A DNA stretch of 47,123 nucleotides from Clostridia bacterium (GTDB taxonomy: Bacteria; Bacillota; Clostridia; Oscillospirales; QAMX01): NCBI GenBank assembly GCA_017532825.1, contig JAFXIT010000014.1:1-47123 (forward strand). The letters are read 5' to 3'. Positions within the stretch are counted from its first letter, which is position 1, and the number at the start of each line of letters is the position of its first letter. The notes below the pieces were generated by a model. It did not search any database. It was given only the letters and a program-made list of their open reading frames with translations, and was not told the origin of the DNA. Below, piece after piece: positions 24,582 to 34,500 of the stretch. Made by a program: the position numbers and the translations under genes.

Positions 24582-27469
24582 TACTGCTCCCCTCCTATCA
24601 CAATGTAGCCCTGTGCCGCAACGGTACGGCCGGAGACTGCGTCGACGTAATCCTCAAGATTGTAGTTTACGATAACCTGCAGACCGTTTTCATAGGTGGT
24701 ACGGTAGACGTTGTAATCAAGTCTCTCGTGGTCAACTATGAACTGATCCTGGACCTGACCGAGAACGGCGTTGACCTCGTCGTACATGGTGTCGATGGTC
24801 TCAAGCCAGGCTCTGTAGTCCATAGAATAGAGGTTCTGGAAGTAGGTGTTCTGGAAAACGTCGTTTTCCTGATACATAAGCCTTACGTAAACGGTGGAGC
24901 CGTACTCAAGGCACTTAAGGACGTTGGTCGAGTAGTCCTGATTGACATTAATGGGTTCGCCGGCGTACTCAACAAGTCCGTGGAGGACCATCTGCAGGAA
25001 GGGTACCTCATAGTCGGTGTAGACCAGCTTGCTGGAGCCCATTGCAATGTTGAGGACGGTGTCGACGTAGGGCAGAACGTGGCTGTAGCCCTTCTCGACT
25101 ATAATGTCGTAGCCCTCCTCCTTATACTTTGCAAGAAGCTCTACCATGACTCTGGAGGTCTGGGTGCGGTCGATGGTCTTCTTTTCATAGTAGTCGGAGT
25201 TAAGGGTGTTGCCGTAGGAGCCAATGGAGATGTACTTGTTGTCGTACTTCTCATAGTCCTTAAAGAACTCTGCGGCAAACTTCTCGTAGTAGTTGGTGCT
25301 TATAGCCCAACGGGGGTGGAAATACTCGAACGCACCCAGGGGGTTGATACCGGTTGCAAGGTCCTTGTCGTAGATGATCGACTGTGTTTTACCGAGGGTC
25401 TGTACGGCGTGTTTGTTGGGCGAGAAGCCGTCAAAGAGCTTATCGTCAAATACGTGGATCAGATCGACCTCGGGGTAGACGGTAACGCCTTCGGCGTTCA
25501 TGTTCCTAAGGAAGGTCTTAAAGCCCTTTTCACCGCCAAGCTTGCCCATTACGTCAAACTTATTGGCAGCGGTGGAGACCGCTCCGCCGTTGGCCATATA
25601 CAGATAGCGCATCTTGATATTGGAAATATCAAGCGCCTGTATAGCGTCAACTATCTCTCCGGCCTGCTTAAAGGTGGTCAGAGCGTACTTCACGTTGAAG
25701 GGGAAGCCGACGTAGGATACCATCTTATCGATAGCACCGTAGATATCGGTGTAGAGGGGGATGTCATCCTTTGCCTCTATCTTGTCGAGCTTATAGGTGT
25801 CGATAAGATAGTTGCGGTAGAACTTTGCCATTCCGACGTAGCTTGCATCCTCGCCCGAGAGGAAGCTGTAGCGTACCGAAAGATCGGTAGCGGGGATACG
25901 GGCGTAGCTCTTGACCTGGATGTTAGACATCATGCGAAGGAGGTTTCCGTCACGGTACTCGCCGATCTCGATGGTGTTGACTCTGGGGTATCTGACAACA
26001 CCGTTGAGGTTGGACTGACCGGGGGTCGCAGCGCCGGTATGGGTGGTAACGGTATCTCTGACGGTCGGATAGAAGATGGGGTAGGACAGATGGAACTTCG
26101 AGAGGTTATCCGAGGAGTTTGCAAAGATGCCTGCAACCTCAAAGCCCTTTTCAATAACTGCCACGAAGGCGTTATCGTCCTGCTTCTGTCCGAACACGGG
26201 GAGAACTGAGGTCTCGTAGTAGGGAATCTCGGTTACCATGTTGGAGTTGTTTGCTTCGTCCTTAGCAAAGTCAAGCAGGGAGATTATCGTGGAGGTGATC
26301 CTGGATTCGCTCTTGTTGTGTATGACTACTGCACCGGATCCGTCGGGAAGGAAGGTGTATGCATCCTCGGTGGTATCATCGCCGGCACCGAAGGAGGGCA
26401 GGAGATGGATCTCAACGAGAACGACACCGTTGGGATATAGTATCTCGTCGCTTATGATCGATGCTACCAGGTCGTTGCCCTGGATCTCATATTCGACGGG
26501 GACTACGAATGCAAAGCCGGTGGTTATCTCGGTATGCATTGCAAGGTTGTAGTCCTTTTCGAGCTCATCCTTGTTGTATCCGATGGAAGCCCAGGTCGCC
26601 ATAGCCTCACGCTGGGAGCGGATATTCATAAGGGTGGTGTCATAGACCTTATAGAGGATCTGCTCACCGTCCTGAAGCTTAAGGCCGGGGTAGTCGGAAA
26701 GGAATCTCTCGAGCTCTTTTTCCTGTTCCTTGGCACGAGCCTCGCGTTCCTTATCGTCCTTTATACGTCTGAGCTCACGCTCATAGTCCTTAAGCTTTTC
26801 GGCAATGGATATCTCTTCGTAGTAGTTAAAGAGGGTATCCTGAAGTCTGGTGTCGATCACGGGATTGCCTGCATCGTCAACTACGATGTTGCCCTCGTCG
26901 TCACGCTTAAAGCACTGCTCGAGCCAGTAATCCATACGTTCCTTGGTAAGTACCTTGGGGACGGGGATGTCTTCGACGTTGCCGAAGCCGTACTCGACGC
27001 GAAGCTTGACAAGATTGCCGCTTTCGTCGAAGGTCTCAATAATGTCGAGCTGGTCCTTCTCGACCGAGTCTTCAAAGCTGTAGACGGTCGTCTCGGTTCT
27101 CAAGTCGGCCATGTAGTTTGCGCTGCCCACATTGGCGGTGTTCTTATCGTAGGCATACTTTACCATGAGCTGGGACTTGAGGAGCTTGGTACGCTCCTCG
27201 TTGCTTCCCTTATCACCCACGGTAAAGATGGGGTTGGACTCCCAAACTTTTCCGGTACGCTCGTCGGTTACCTTGATGTTCAGGACCTCACCGAATTCGT
27301 AGTCGTAGCTGAGGGTCAGATACGATTCCTCGTTGGGGTCGATGTACTTTTCAACGTAATCGGGCGATACGTACTGCGGGTCGGCAGGAACGATAGCCAT
27401 GGAGCTGAAGGAGAGCAGCAGTGCGATGAGAAGCACGTAGCAGATAACAGCGTATCTCTTCATTTTCAT
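24581..27469 (-). CDS. DUF5696 domain protein, exported
   Basis: A 962-residue protein with an N-terminal membrane/signal segment (YAVICYVLLIALLLSFSSMA) and no lipobox, so it is either secreted or anchored by an uncleaved helix. Residues 230-275 are a highly charged coiled-coil stretch (KLKDYERELRRIKDDKEREA). The C-terminal 550 residues, with GAGDDTTEDAYTFLPDGSGA, TFKQAGEIVDAIQAL and VTVYPEVDLIHVF, match the barrel-like DUF5696 family found next to sugar ABC transporters; its biochemical role is not established. It may bind or cleave the transported glycan. It sits between YIP1 and the second permease pair, coupled to the latter. Confidence 0.8.
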   Translation of the reverse strand: MKMKRYAVICYVLLIALLLSFSSMAIVPADPQYVSPDYVEKYIDPNEESYLTLSYDYEFGEVLNIKVTDERTGKVWESNPIFTVGDKGSNEERTKLLKSQLMVKYAYDKNTANVGSANYMADLRTETTVYSFEDSVEKDQLDIIETFDESGNLVKLRVEYGFGNVEDIPVPKVLTKERMDYWLEQCFKRDDEGNIVVDDAGNPVIDTRLQDTLFNYYEEISIAEKLKDYERELRRIKDDKEREARAKEQEKELERFLSDYPGLKLQDGEQILYKVYDTTLMNIRSQREAMATWASIGYNKDELEKDYNLAMHTEITTGFAFVVPVEYEIQGNDLVASIISDEILYPNGVVLVEIHLLPSFGAGDDTTEDAYTFLPDGSGAVVIHNKSESRITSTIISLLDFAKDEANNSNMVTEIPYYETSVLPVFGQKQDDNAFVAVIEKGFEVAGIFANSSDNLSKFHLSYPIFYPTVRDTVTTHTGAATPGQSNLNGVVRYPRVNTIEIGEYRDGNLLRMMSNIQVKSYARIPATDLSVRYSFLSGEDASYVGMAKFYRNYLIDTYKLDKIEAKDDIPLYTDIYGAIDKMVSYVGFPFNVKYALTTFKQAGEIVDAIQALDISNIKMRYLYMANGGAVSTAANKFDVMGKLGGEKGFKTFLRNMNAEGVTVYPEVDLIHVFDDKLFDGFSPNKHAVQTLGKTQSIIYDKDLATGINPLGAFEYFHPRWAISTNYYEKFAAEFFKDYEKYDNKYISIGSYGNTLNSDYYEKKTIDRTQTSRVMVELLAKYKEEGYDIIVEKGYSHVLPYVDTVLNIAMGSSKLVYTDYEVPFLQMVLHGLVEYAGEPINVNQDYSTNVLKCLEYGSTVYVRLMYQENDVFQNTYFQNLYSMDYRAWLETIDTMYDEVNAVLGQVQDQFIVDHERLDYNVYRTTYENGLQVIVNYNLEDYVDAVSGRTVAAQGYIVIGGEQ

Positions 27470-27486
27470 TTAGCCGTCTCTCCTTT

Positions 27487-28149
27487 CTAATATCTCAGTG
27501 CGATTTCCCAGTAGACCGATATTACGAAGCCAACCAGCTGGGAGATCAGGTTAAAGAACAACAGTCCGAGGAATACCATAACGGCCATTGCAACGACGAT
27601 GAGTATTGCGGTAAGGACCGTTCTGGTCATGGTGTACTGATGTACGACCATGGTTCCGGCCAGCATCAGACCGCCGGACCAGATGACTGCCACCGAGTTG
27701 AGAAGCATGTAGACGTCGGCCAGTTCATTGGGCATTATGTTGCTCAGGAAGGCAAGCGGTATGCCGATGATGACCGTGGGAGCCATGGCGTAGGCACTGG
27801 CAACGTAGATGTCACCCAGCGATCCTTCGCCGTCCATAAGAGTGGTAAGGCTCCAGTTTGCGATGCACCACAGGAGGAAGGTGCCGACGGTGGTCGCAAA
27901 TTCGTTAAAAATGTTCAGTGAAATGCCGTCGTAGTAGGGATTGTAGAGGTAACCGGTGAACTGGGTCTTGATGATCGAATTGACCACGAGCAGTCCTATG
28001 AGTATCGTAGCTGCCTTGCGGCTTCCTCTGTGCTCATGCTTGAGATCCCAAAAGCCGTCAAAGGGATGGAATATCAAGTGGAAGACAAACAGAAGCTGAC
28101 CCTTGAGGGTATTGCGGTGTGCGTATGAATAAGCTGCAATCTTCGCCAT
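27487..28149 (-). CDS. YIP1 family integral membrane protein
   Basis: A 220-residue polytopic membrane protein of the bacterial YIP1 family. The soluble N-terminus contains HPFDGFWDLKHEHRGS, a motif common in this family, and five hydrophobic segments follow. The molecular role of bacterial YIP1 proteins is unknown. It starts one base after the stop of the NHL/TPR gene and is followed 17 nt later by the DUF5696 gene. Tight packing inside a sugar-transport operon suggests a membrane scaffold or assembly role; that is inference. Confidence 0.8.
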   Translation of the reverse strand: MAKIAAYSYAHRNTLKGQLLFVFHLIFHPFDGFWDLKHEHRGSRKAATILIGLLVVNSIIKTQFTGYLYNPYYDGISLNIFNEFATTVGTFLLWCIANWSLTTLMDGEGSLGDIYVASAYAMAPTVIIGIPLAFLSNIMPNELADVYMLLNSVAVIWSGGLMLAGTMVVHQYTMTRTVLTAILIVVAMAVMVFLGLLFFNLISQLVGFVISVYWEIALRY

Positions 28150-28150
28150 G

Positions 28151-29728
28151 TTACATCACCTTCTTTACGCCGTCTTTGAGGAATGCCCTGAAGCGTTTGG
28201 ACATGCGCAGTATCCACATTACAAGCGCAAGTGCCAGCGCGCCCAGGAAGATATAGGAGAAGCTGTTGCCGATGAGCTGCTTCATGTATTCGCTGAGTGC
28301 CTTGGAGTAGTAGATAGTGTTCTGGGAGACCTTGAAGTCTGCCATTGCTCCGGTGTAGTCGCCTGCACGGAACTTTGATTTGCCCGCGCCGGTGTAGGCA
28401 ACGGTCATATTGGAGTTGAGGTCAAGGACCTTTTCCCAAAGCTCCTCGGACAGCTCGTACTCACCGTCGTGGTAGGCCTTAACTGCTCCAAGAACGGTCG
28501 CACCGTAATCGGTGGGGCTGAATACCTGGATGCTTCCATACTGCTGGTCGAGTACGATCAGCTGGTCACCCTTGTAGTAGCTGACGGCCACGGGGAACAT
28601 GAACGCACCGTCCTGAGAGGCTACGTTACCGAAGATGAACAGGAGGTTACCTTCCGCATCGTAGGTAAACAGTCTGCCGCGGTTTCTGTCCAGTACCGTA
28701 TATACGTCGTAATCGGTTATGCTGATGTCGGTAAAGAGGGAGAAGCCCGCCGCAATGGGAGAGTATGCGTTGATGTCGAGTATCGTGATCTCACCGACCG
28801 GGGGGAAGATACCGCCGCGGACGAGGATGTCGGCACCCGCAAGGGAGAGCTTTCTTACAGCGGCGACCTGAGAACGTGCACTCGAAGCATCGGGAGTGGT
28901 GTAGAAGGTGCCGTAGAACTCCTTACGGTTAAGGTCACTCTGGGTGACGTAGATAAATCCGCGGGAGTCCATAGAGATGCTGGAGTACTCGGTAGGAACG
29001 TACTGAATACTTGCCTGACGCATAGCGTCGGTGGAAAGGGCTCTCCAGATCTTTTCAGCAAAGCTGTAAACGACCGGAGGTGCTCCGTAGAAGCTGTCAA
29101 AGGAGCCGTCGGCGCCCATCTTGATTACACCGCGGTTGACGGTACGGCCGAGAAGATACATACGTCCTGCACGGTCGACGACCAGCCTTGCCGGATAGAA
29201 TGCCTGGTCATCGTTAACACCGATCCAGTCGGGCTTGGTGTAAATGTTCTTTACGTTGCCGTCCATATCACAGTGGATGATACGGTTGTTATCGGTGTCG
29301 GATATGTAGAGCTCCTTTTTGCCGTCGTACTCGTAGACGTAAAGTCCCTGAGCGCCGGTATTAAGGGTGAGAGTCTCTCCCTTGTAGTAGAACTCCGAAA
29401 GGATCTTGGTTACTACGAGGTCTTCGTTAATAACGACGATTCTGGCGTTACCGGAGTCGACAACGTAGATGCTGTTGTCCTTTCCCACTACCAGCTCGCC
29501 GGGGTTTTTGAAGTTGCCTATGCTCTCCATCTCGCCGGTTTCGGGGTTTTTCATCATAAGATCCTCGCCGGTGATTTCCTTAACAAAGCTGTAGGGCATC
29601 GGAGCGCTTACGGCCAGACCGCCTGCATTGTAGTAGTAGGACTGCATGGGGGCCGCAGCAAATGCCGGAGCTGCCAGGATTATGCACATCAGCAGGGCGA
29701 AAGCTGTGACTGCTATTCGTTTCAGCAT
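28151..29728 (-). CDS. NHL-repeat / TPR protein with C-terminal membrane anchor
   Basis: A 525-residue exported protein. The signal peptide ends PAFAAAPM. Residues 70-400 hold beta-propeller blades of NHL type, e.g. NPGELVVGKDNSIYVVDSG and GKKELYISDTDNNRII, then FYPARLVVDRAGRMYLL. Residues 405-475 form a TPR-like helical repeat (YELSEELWEKVLDLNSN, AGDYTGAMADFKVSQ). A hydrophobic segment (YIFLGALALALVMWIL) and a basic tail close the protein. The domains should face outside with the tail inside. It may serve as a scaffold or sensor for the transporter; the substrate is unknown. A clear ribosome binding site (GGAGG) precedes the ATG. Confidence 0.8.
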   Translation of the reverse strand: MLKRIAVTAFALLMCIILAAPAFAAAPMQSYYYNAGGLAVSAPMPYSFVKEITGEDLMMKNPETGEMESIGNFKNPGELVVGKDNSIYVVDSGNARIVVINEDLVVTKILSEFYYKGETLTLNTGAQGLYVYEYDGKKELYISDTDNNRIIHCDMDGNVKNIYTKPDWIGVNDDQAFYPARLVVDRAGRMYLLGRTVNRGVIKMGADGSFDSFYGAPPVVYSFAEKIWRALSTDAMRQASIQYVPTEYSSISMDSRGFIYVTQSDLNRKEFYGTFYTTPDASSARSQVAAVRKLSLAGADILVRGGIFPPVGEITILDINAYSPIAAGFSLFTDISITDYDVYTVLDRNRGRLFTYDAEGNLLFIFGNVASQDGAFMFPVAVSYYKGDQLIVLDQQYGSIQVFSPTDYGATVLGAVKAYHDGEYELSEELWEKVLDLNSNMTVAYTGAGKSKFRAGDYTGAMADFKVSQNTIYYSKALSEYMKQLIGNSFSYIFLGALALALVMWILRMSKRFRAFLKDGVKKVM

Positions 29729-29742
29729 TTTTACGACCTCCT

Positions 29743-30618
29743 TTATTCCTTAATACCGGATTTTGCCATGGTCTCAACGACGTTACTCTGCGATATGACG
29801 AATATCGCGATAGGAACTATCATCATTATAACTGCCGCTGCACTGGCCGCACCCTGACGGGCGACACCTGCTGCAGTGACCTGGCCGATGGCGTAGGGCA
29901 TTGTCTTGAGCTGCTCGCTGTAGATGTAGGTACCGTTGTTGGTGTTCCACAGCGACTGGACCGACAGGATCATAAGGGTGAGCCATGCGGCCTTGACGTT
30001 GGGCATGACGATCTTCCAGAAGATCGTGCCTTCCTTTGCACCGTCTATTCTCGCTGCGTCAAAGAGCGGGTCGGGCAGGTCGTTCATAAAGCTCTGCATA
30101 AGGTACAGACCCAGGGTAGAGCCGAAGGCCGGGACGATAACGCTCAGGTAGGTATCGATCCAGCCGAGCTTTGCCATTACGAGGTAGCCGGGGATGGCGG
30201 TGACCGTACCGTTGAACATCAGGGAGAAAACGATGAGCTTGGAGAAGCCCACGGAGCCGGGGAATTTGTACTTCGCAAGAGGATATGCGGCAAGCGAAGA
30301 AAGGAAGATGTGACCCACGGTACCGACAGTCGTAATAAATACGGTGTTAAAGATGTACCTGGAGAAGGGTACCCAGGACTCTGCCATAAGCCTGAACAGG
30401 TCGGTGTAGTTGCCGATGGTGGGGTTGATGACGTAGAATCTGGGCGGGAAGACGAAGAGCTCGTCAAAGGGCTTGAGTGACTGAAGGACCGCAAAGTAGA
30501 GCGGTATGACCATTATGATACCGCAGACGATCAGGAATACGGTTATACCGACGTCACCGGAGGCGCTTCGGCTGACACGCTGGCCGACACGCTGACGGAA
30601 AAAGTGGAATTTCGCCAT
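29743..30618 (-). CDS. Carbohydrate ABC transporter permease, MalG type (first pair)
   Basis: A 291-residue CUT1 permease with six membrane helices. Its EAA loop reads FDAARIDGAKEGTIFWKIVM, followed by PNVKAAW. It starts 4 nt after its MalF-type partner, a typical heterodimer arrangement. Sequence around the EAA loop differs clearly from the second-pair MalG protein at 22587-23570, so the two pairs are not recent duplicates. It lies directly before the NHL/TPR gene. Confidence 0.92.
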   Translation of the reverse strand: MAKFHFFRQRVGQRVSRSASGDVGITVFLIVCGIIMVIPLYFAVLQSLKPFDELFVFPPRFYVINPTIGNYTDLFRLMAESWVPFSRYIFNTVFITTVGTVGHIFLSSLAAYPLAKYKFPGSVGFSKLIVFSLMFNGTVTAIPGYLVMAKLGWIDTYLSVIVPAFGSTLGLYLMQSFMNDLPDPLFDAARIDGAKEGTIFWKIVMPNVKAAWLTLMILSVQSLWNTNNGTYIYSEQLKTMPYAIGQVTAAGVARQGAASAAAVIMMIVPIAIFVISQSNVVETMAKSGIKE

Positions 30619-30621
30619 CGC

Positions 30622-31575
30622 TTAAGCACCTACCTTTCTGAGCAGCTTCTGAACGATCTTGTTTGCGCCTACCATTATAATGAAGAGGATGGTGGCGATC
30701 GCCGAAGCGTAACCCATCTCAAAGCGGATATTGCCGTAGTCTTCGAGGTGATGGACTATGGTATGTGCGGCATAGTTGGGAGAGGGGAAGCCGACCAGAG
30801 CGGTTATCATGGCACCCATTCCGAAGGAGCCGGTTATACTCATAACAGCACCGAACATGAGCTGGTTTTTCATATTGGGAAGGGTGATGTACCAAAGCTC
30901 CTGCCAACGGTTCTTTATACCGTCGATGGCGCCGGCCTCGTACTGGTCACGACCGATACCCTGCAGACCTCCGATAAAGGAGAGGAAGGAGGTACCGATA
31001 CTCAGCCAGAGGATAACGACGATCAGACAGGGCATAATGGTCGCTTCGCTCTTGAACCACTGGACGGGACTTGTCAAAACGCCCCAGTCCATAAGCAGGG
31101 AGTTGAGAACACCGTATTCGTCGCCGCTGAAGATGAAGCCGAACATGGTGTAGGCCTGGCCGGAGATGGAGGGTGCGTAGAACATAAGGGTAAGCACCGC
31201 TCTGAACTTCGGGGGCATCTCGTTGATGAGCCAGGCAAACATCAGGCACATCAGGTAGCCGGCAGGACCGGTGATGGCCGAGATGAGGAAGGTGTTTTTA
31301 ACCGCCGTAAGGAACAGATCGTCCATCATAAACAGCTGATAGTAGTTGTCTATGAAGATGAACTTCGGCGACTGGATCATGTTGAAGGTGGTAAAGCTCA
31401 ACGCGACCGAGAAGATAACGGGGATAACGGTGAAGGTGACGAAAATGAGGGCGTAGGGCAGTACGAACGCATAATAGGTTCTTGCCTTCTTTGCTTCCTT
31501 CCATTTGTACGCCCAGTACTTGCGGATGTTTTTCCACGCAGTAGACTGTTTTGCGGTCTGATTGGTTGTAGTCAA
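30622..31575 (-). CDS. Carbohydrate ABC transporter permease, MalF type (first pair)
   Basis: A 317-residue CUT1 permease. A basic, Lys-rich cytoplasmic N-terminus precedes six hydrophobic helices. The EAA-like loop is YEAGAIDGIKNRWQELWYIT, then LPNMKNQL. It is the second gene of the operon, 15 nt after the solute-binding protein gene, and pairs with the MalG-type permease 4 nt downstream. The substrate is probably an oligosaccharide, as for the family; the sequence does not say which. Confidence 0.92.
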   Translation of the reverse strand: MTTTNQTAKQSTAWKNIRKYWAYKWKEAKKARTYYAFVLPYALIFVTFTVIPVIFSVALSFTTFNMIQSPKFIFIDNYYQLFMMDDLFLTAVKNTFLISAITGPAGYLMCLMFAWLINEMPPKFRAVLTLMFYAPSISGQAYTMFGFIFSGDEYGVLNSLLMDWGVLTSPVQWFKSEATIMPCLIVVILWLSIGTSFLSFIGGLQGIGRDQYEAGAIDGIKNRWQELWYITLPNMKNQLMFGAVMSITGSFGMGAMITALVGFPSPNYAAHTIVHHLEDYGNIRFEMGYASAIATILFIIMVGANKIVQKLLRKVGA

Positions 31576-31589
31576 AGTTCTCCCCCCTT

Positions 31590-34500
31590 TTAGTAGCCTT
31601 TAACGTCATCGATGGTCGGGAGTCCCATTTCTTCTCTCTTACTGGTAAGCTCCTTATTGATCTCATCGATGTAGTCAAGCAGGGTCTCACGGGCATCCAT
31701 GCTGCCGGTGACGACACGGTTGAAGGCGTTGGTCATGTGACGTGTGGCGTAGTAGCCGCCGGGAACCTCGGGAATACCGATGGCCCAGGTACGCTGAGCG
31801 GAAAGCACACGGTACTCGGCCGTAGTCCAGGGCTGCTTGGCCATAACCTCACGGTTTGCCGAGGCGTAACGGGAAGCGGTACCGATTATCGCTTCAAGCT
31901 CGACGGCGTAACGGGACTGGGTCGCATCGGAGGACCACCACTTCATGAACTCCCAGGCCTCTTCCTTGTGCTTGGACTTGGCAAGGATTATCGAGCCGGA
32001 GCCTGCGGTGGTGACCGAACGGTCGATGAAGGTCTCGCCGGTCTCCTCGTTGACTCTCTCGTTGCCGGGCACGAGTCCAAAGGACCACAGTCCGCGGATT
32101 TCGGGGGCGGCGATGGAGATGACGTTATAGGTGGTAAAGTCTGCAATTGCTATCGGGACTTCGCCGCGGCGGAAGCGGTTCTGGAAGTCGTAGGAAAGGG
32201 GCAGGTCGTAGCTGCGGTAGAGGTTGGTGAATGCAATAAATGCATCAATGGCCTCGGAGGAGTCGAGGTTGGAGGCAATGCCCAACAGGTCGCCCTCGCC
32301 GCGGTAGATCTGCGAGCCTCTCTGGAGGATGAACATATGGTAGGTGGAGTTATCCCCCGGAACACCTATGTCCATATAGTTGGTCTGGAGGTCGGGGATC
32401 ATGTCGTAGACGTCAGCCCAGGTCTGGGGGACCGAAAGACCCATCTCTTCGAGTATGTCGGTACGGTAGAACAGCACCGGATAGGTCTGGGTCTCGGGAA
32501 GGGCGTAGACGTCGCCGATATAGGTGAAGGGGACCAGAGCGCTGTCAAAGAAGCGCTCGGAGACCGCCTCGTAGTCCTCAAAGTCGGACAGGGGGTGGAC
32601 TGCGCCACGCATTGCGTAGTTGATAACGTCGGCAGCGCCAAGGGAGAGTGCAACGTCGGGTCCCTTGCCTGCAAGGGTGGCCGGAAGCAGAGCGCCCATG
32701 GAGATAAAGCGGACGTTAACGGGTATATTGTAGACCGAGCTGAAGCTATCGTCGATCATCTGCTTAAGGAGGGTCAGCTGTTCACGGCCGACGCCCATAC
32801 CGGAGACCGAAAGAGCACCGGTTCCAAGCCATACGGTGATGGCGTCGGAGGAATCGTCAGCGCTTCCCGCTACCGAGTAGTCGTTGATGAAGGAGGATAT
32901 AAAGAGCTTGATCTCATGGCCGATGCCGGCAAAGAAGCCTGCGTTGGCCTTGGGGTTCTTGGTCTCGGGAGAGGAAATGAGTATATAGTCGAGGGTGAAG
33001 GGCTGGTTGTTGAGCTCGAGGATCCAGTTACCGATGGCACCCAGGTCGTTTTTGAAGTTGTTGAAGTGCTTGGCAATGGTGGTGCTGCGTCTGCTCATCT
33101 TGTGCATACGCTCGGCAACACGCTTAAGCATTACGCCGTTCTGGGTGGAGCCGCCTGCAATGTCCTCAAGGCGCGCGACCAGTCCGTCCACGACGTCGGC
33201 CAGCTCGCCGAGCTTGGCGACCTCTTCGGGCATATACTTGTCGAAGCGGTAGTCACGGTAGGTATCGGCATTGGGACCTATGATCATAAGGAAGCGGCGG
33301 TAGAGCGAGGTCATCTCGGCCAGCAGGGAATCTGCATCACGGGCCAGAGACTCGACGGTACCGAGGGTCGCCTCGAAGGTAAGCTCATATTCCTTATCTG
33401 CCTCAAAGTAGAACAGATAGGGGTCGCCCTCTTCGGAAGAAAGGGTGACGACCTTATAGTCTCCGCTGTACATAAAGGCAAACTTTTCAGCCTCGGCAAA
33501 GGGTATCTCGCCGTTGATGCTCAGAGAACGGCAGGAGTACATACCGCGGTTGACAGCCTGCTTACCGCGCAGGGAGATCTTATAAAGACCGCTCTCGGGA
33601 ACGGTAAATTTCCAGCTTATCCACTGACCTGCATAGGCCCAGCGCTCACCGCCGATGATGTTGAGCTGGGTGTGGTCATAGGAGAACTTTCCGTCGGGCG
33701 CAGTTGCGGGGGAGTTTGCGACCGAGGAACGGTCATGCAGGGCGTAGAGGGAGGAATCGCTCTTGGCAGAGGGAAGCTCGCCCTCTATCTTGACCGAAAC
33801 GCCGCTGGTCTCGGTGTAGCCGTTGGCCTTATATCCCTCGAGAACCTCGGCGTAGGTGGGTGCGTCGACGGGGGCGGAGAAGACGATCTGGGCAAGGACC
33901 ATAGGCTCCTTGATAGCCTTGATGGTTATCTCGTGGGTACCTGCCTCAAGATAGTACTCAAAGGGCTTATAATAGTAACCCTTATCGTCGTCCAGAGCCT
34001 CAACGCACCACTTGGGGGTCTCGACCTGGGTGGAACGGATCTCGTTGCCTACTGCATCGGTGTCGAAAAGACCGCCGTTTACGGCAGGAGTGTCGGCCCA
34101 CACACGGGAGAAGGATACGTATCCCGACTCGTTGAAGGGAAGCTCGCCGTCGATAAGGAATTCACGCTCGATGGCTGCACCGCGTCCCTCGACGGGATAG
34201 TAAAGGAAGGCTACGTTGTAAAGACCGGTAACGGGGATCTCTACCTTATATGTAAGGTACGCAGGTTCCTCGTTGGTCAGCTCCACGCCGCCCTCAAAGT
34301 TCTCGATGTCGGCAGCGGTCTCTTCCTGATGAGCAGACTGCTCCTTGAAGTAGACGACGTCAGACATGCCTTCAAAGCCGTCGGGGTATTCAACTATATT
34401 GATATTGGTGTCAATATAGCTGTTACCCTTGACGACAATGTCATCTCCGGTATACCTGGCGACTCCGGAGTACTTATTACTGTACCCACTGTAGGAGTCC

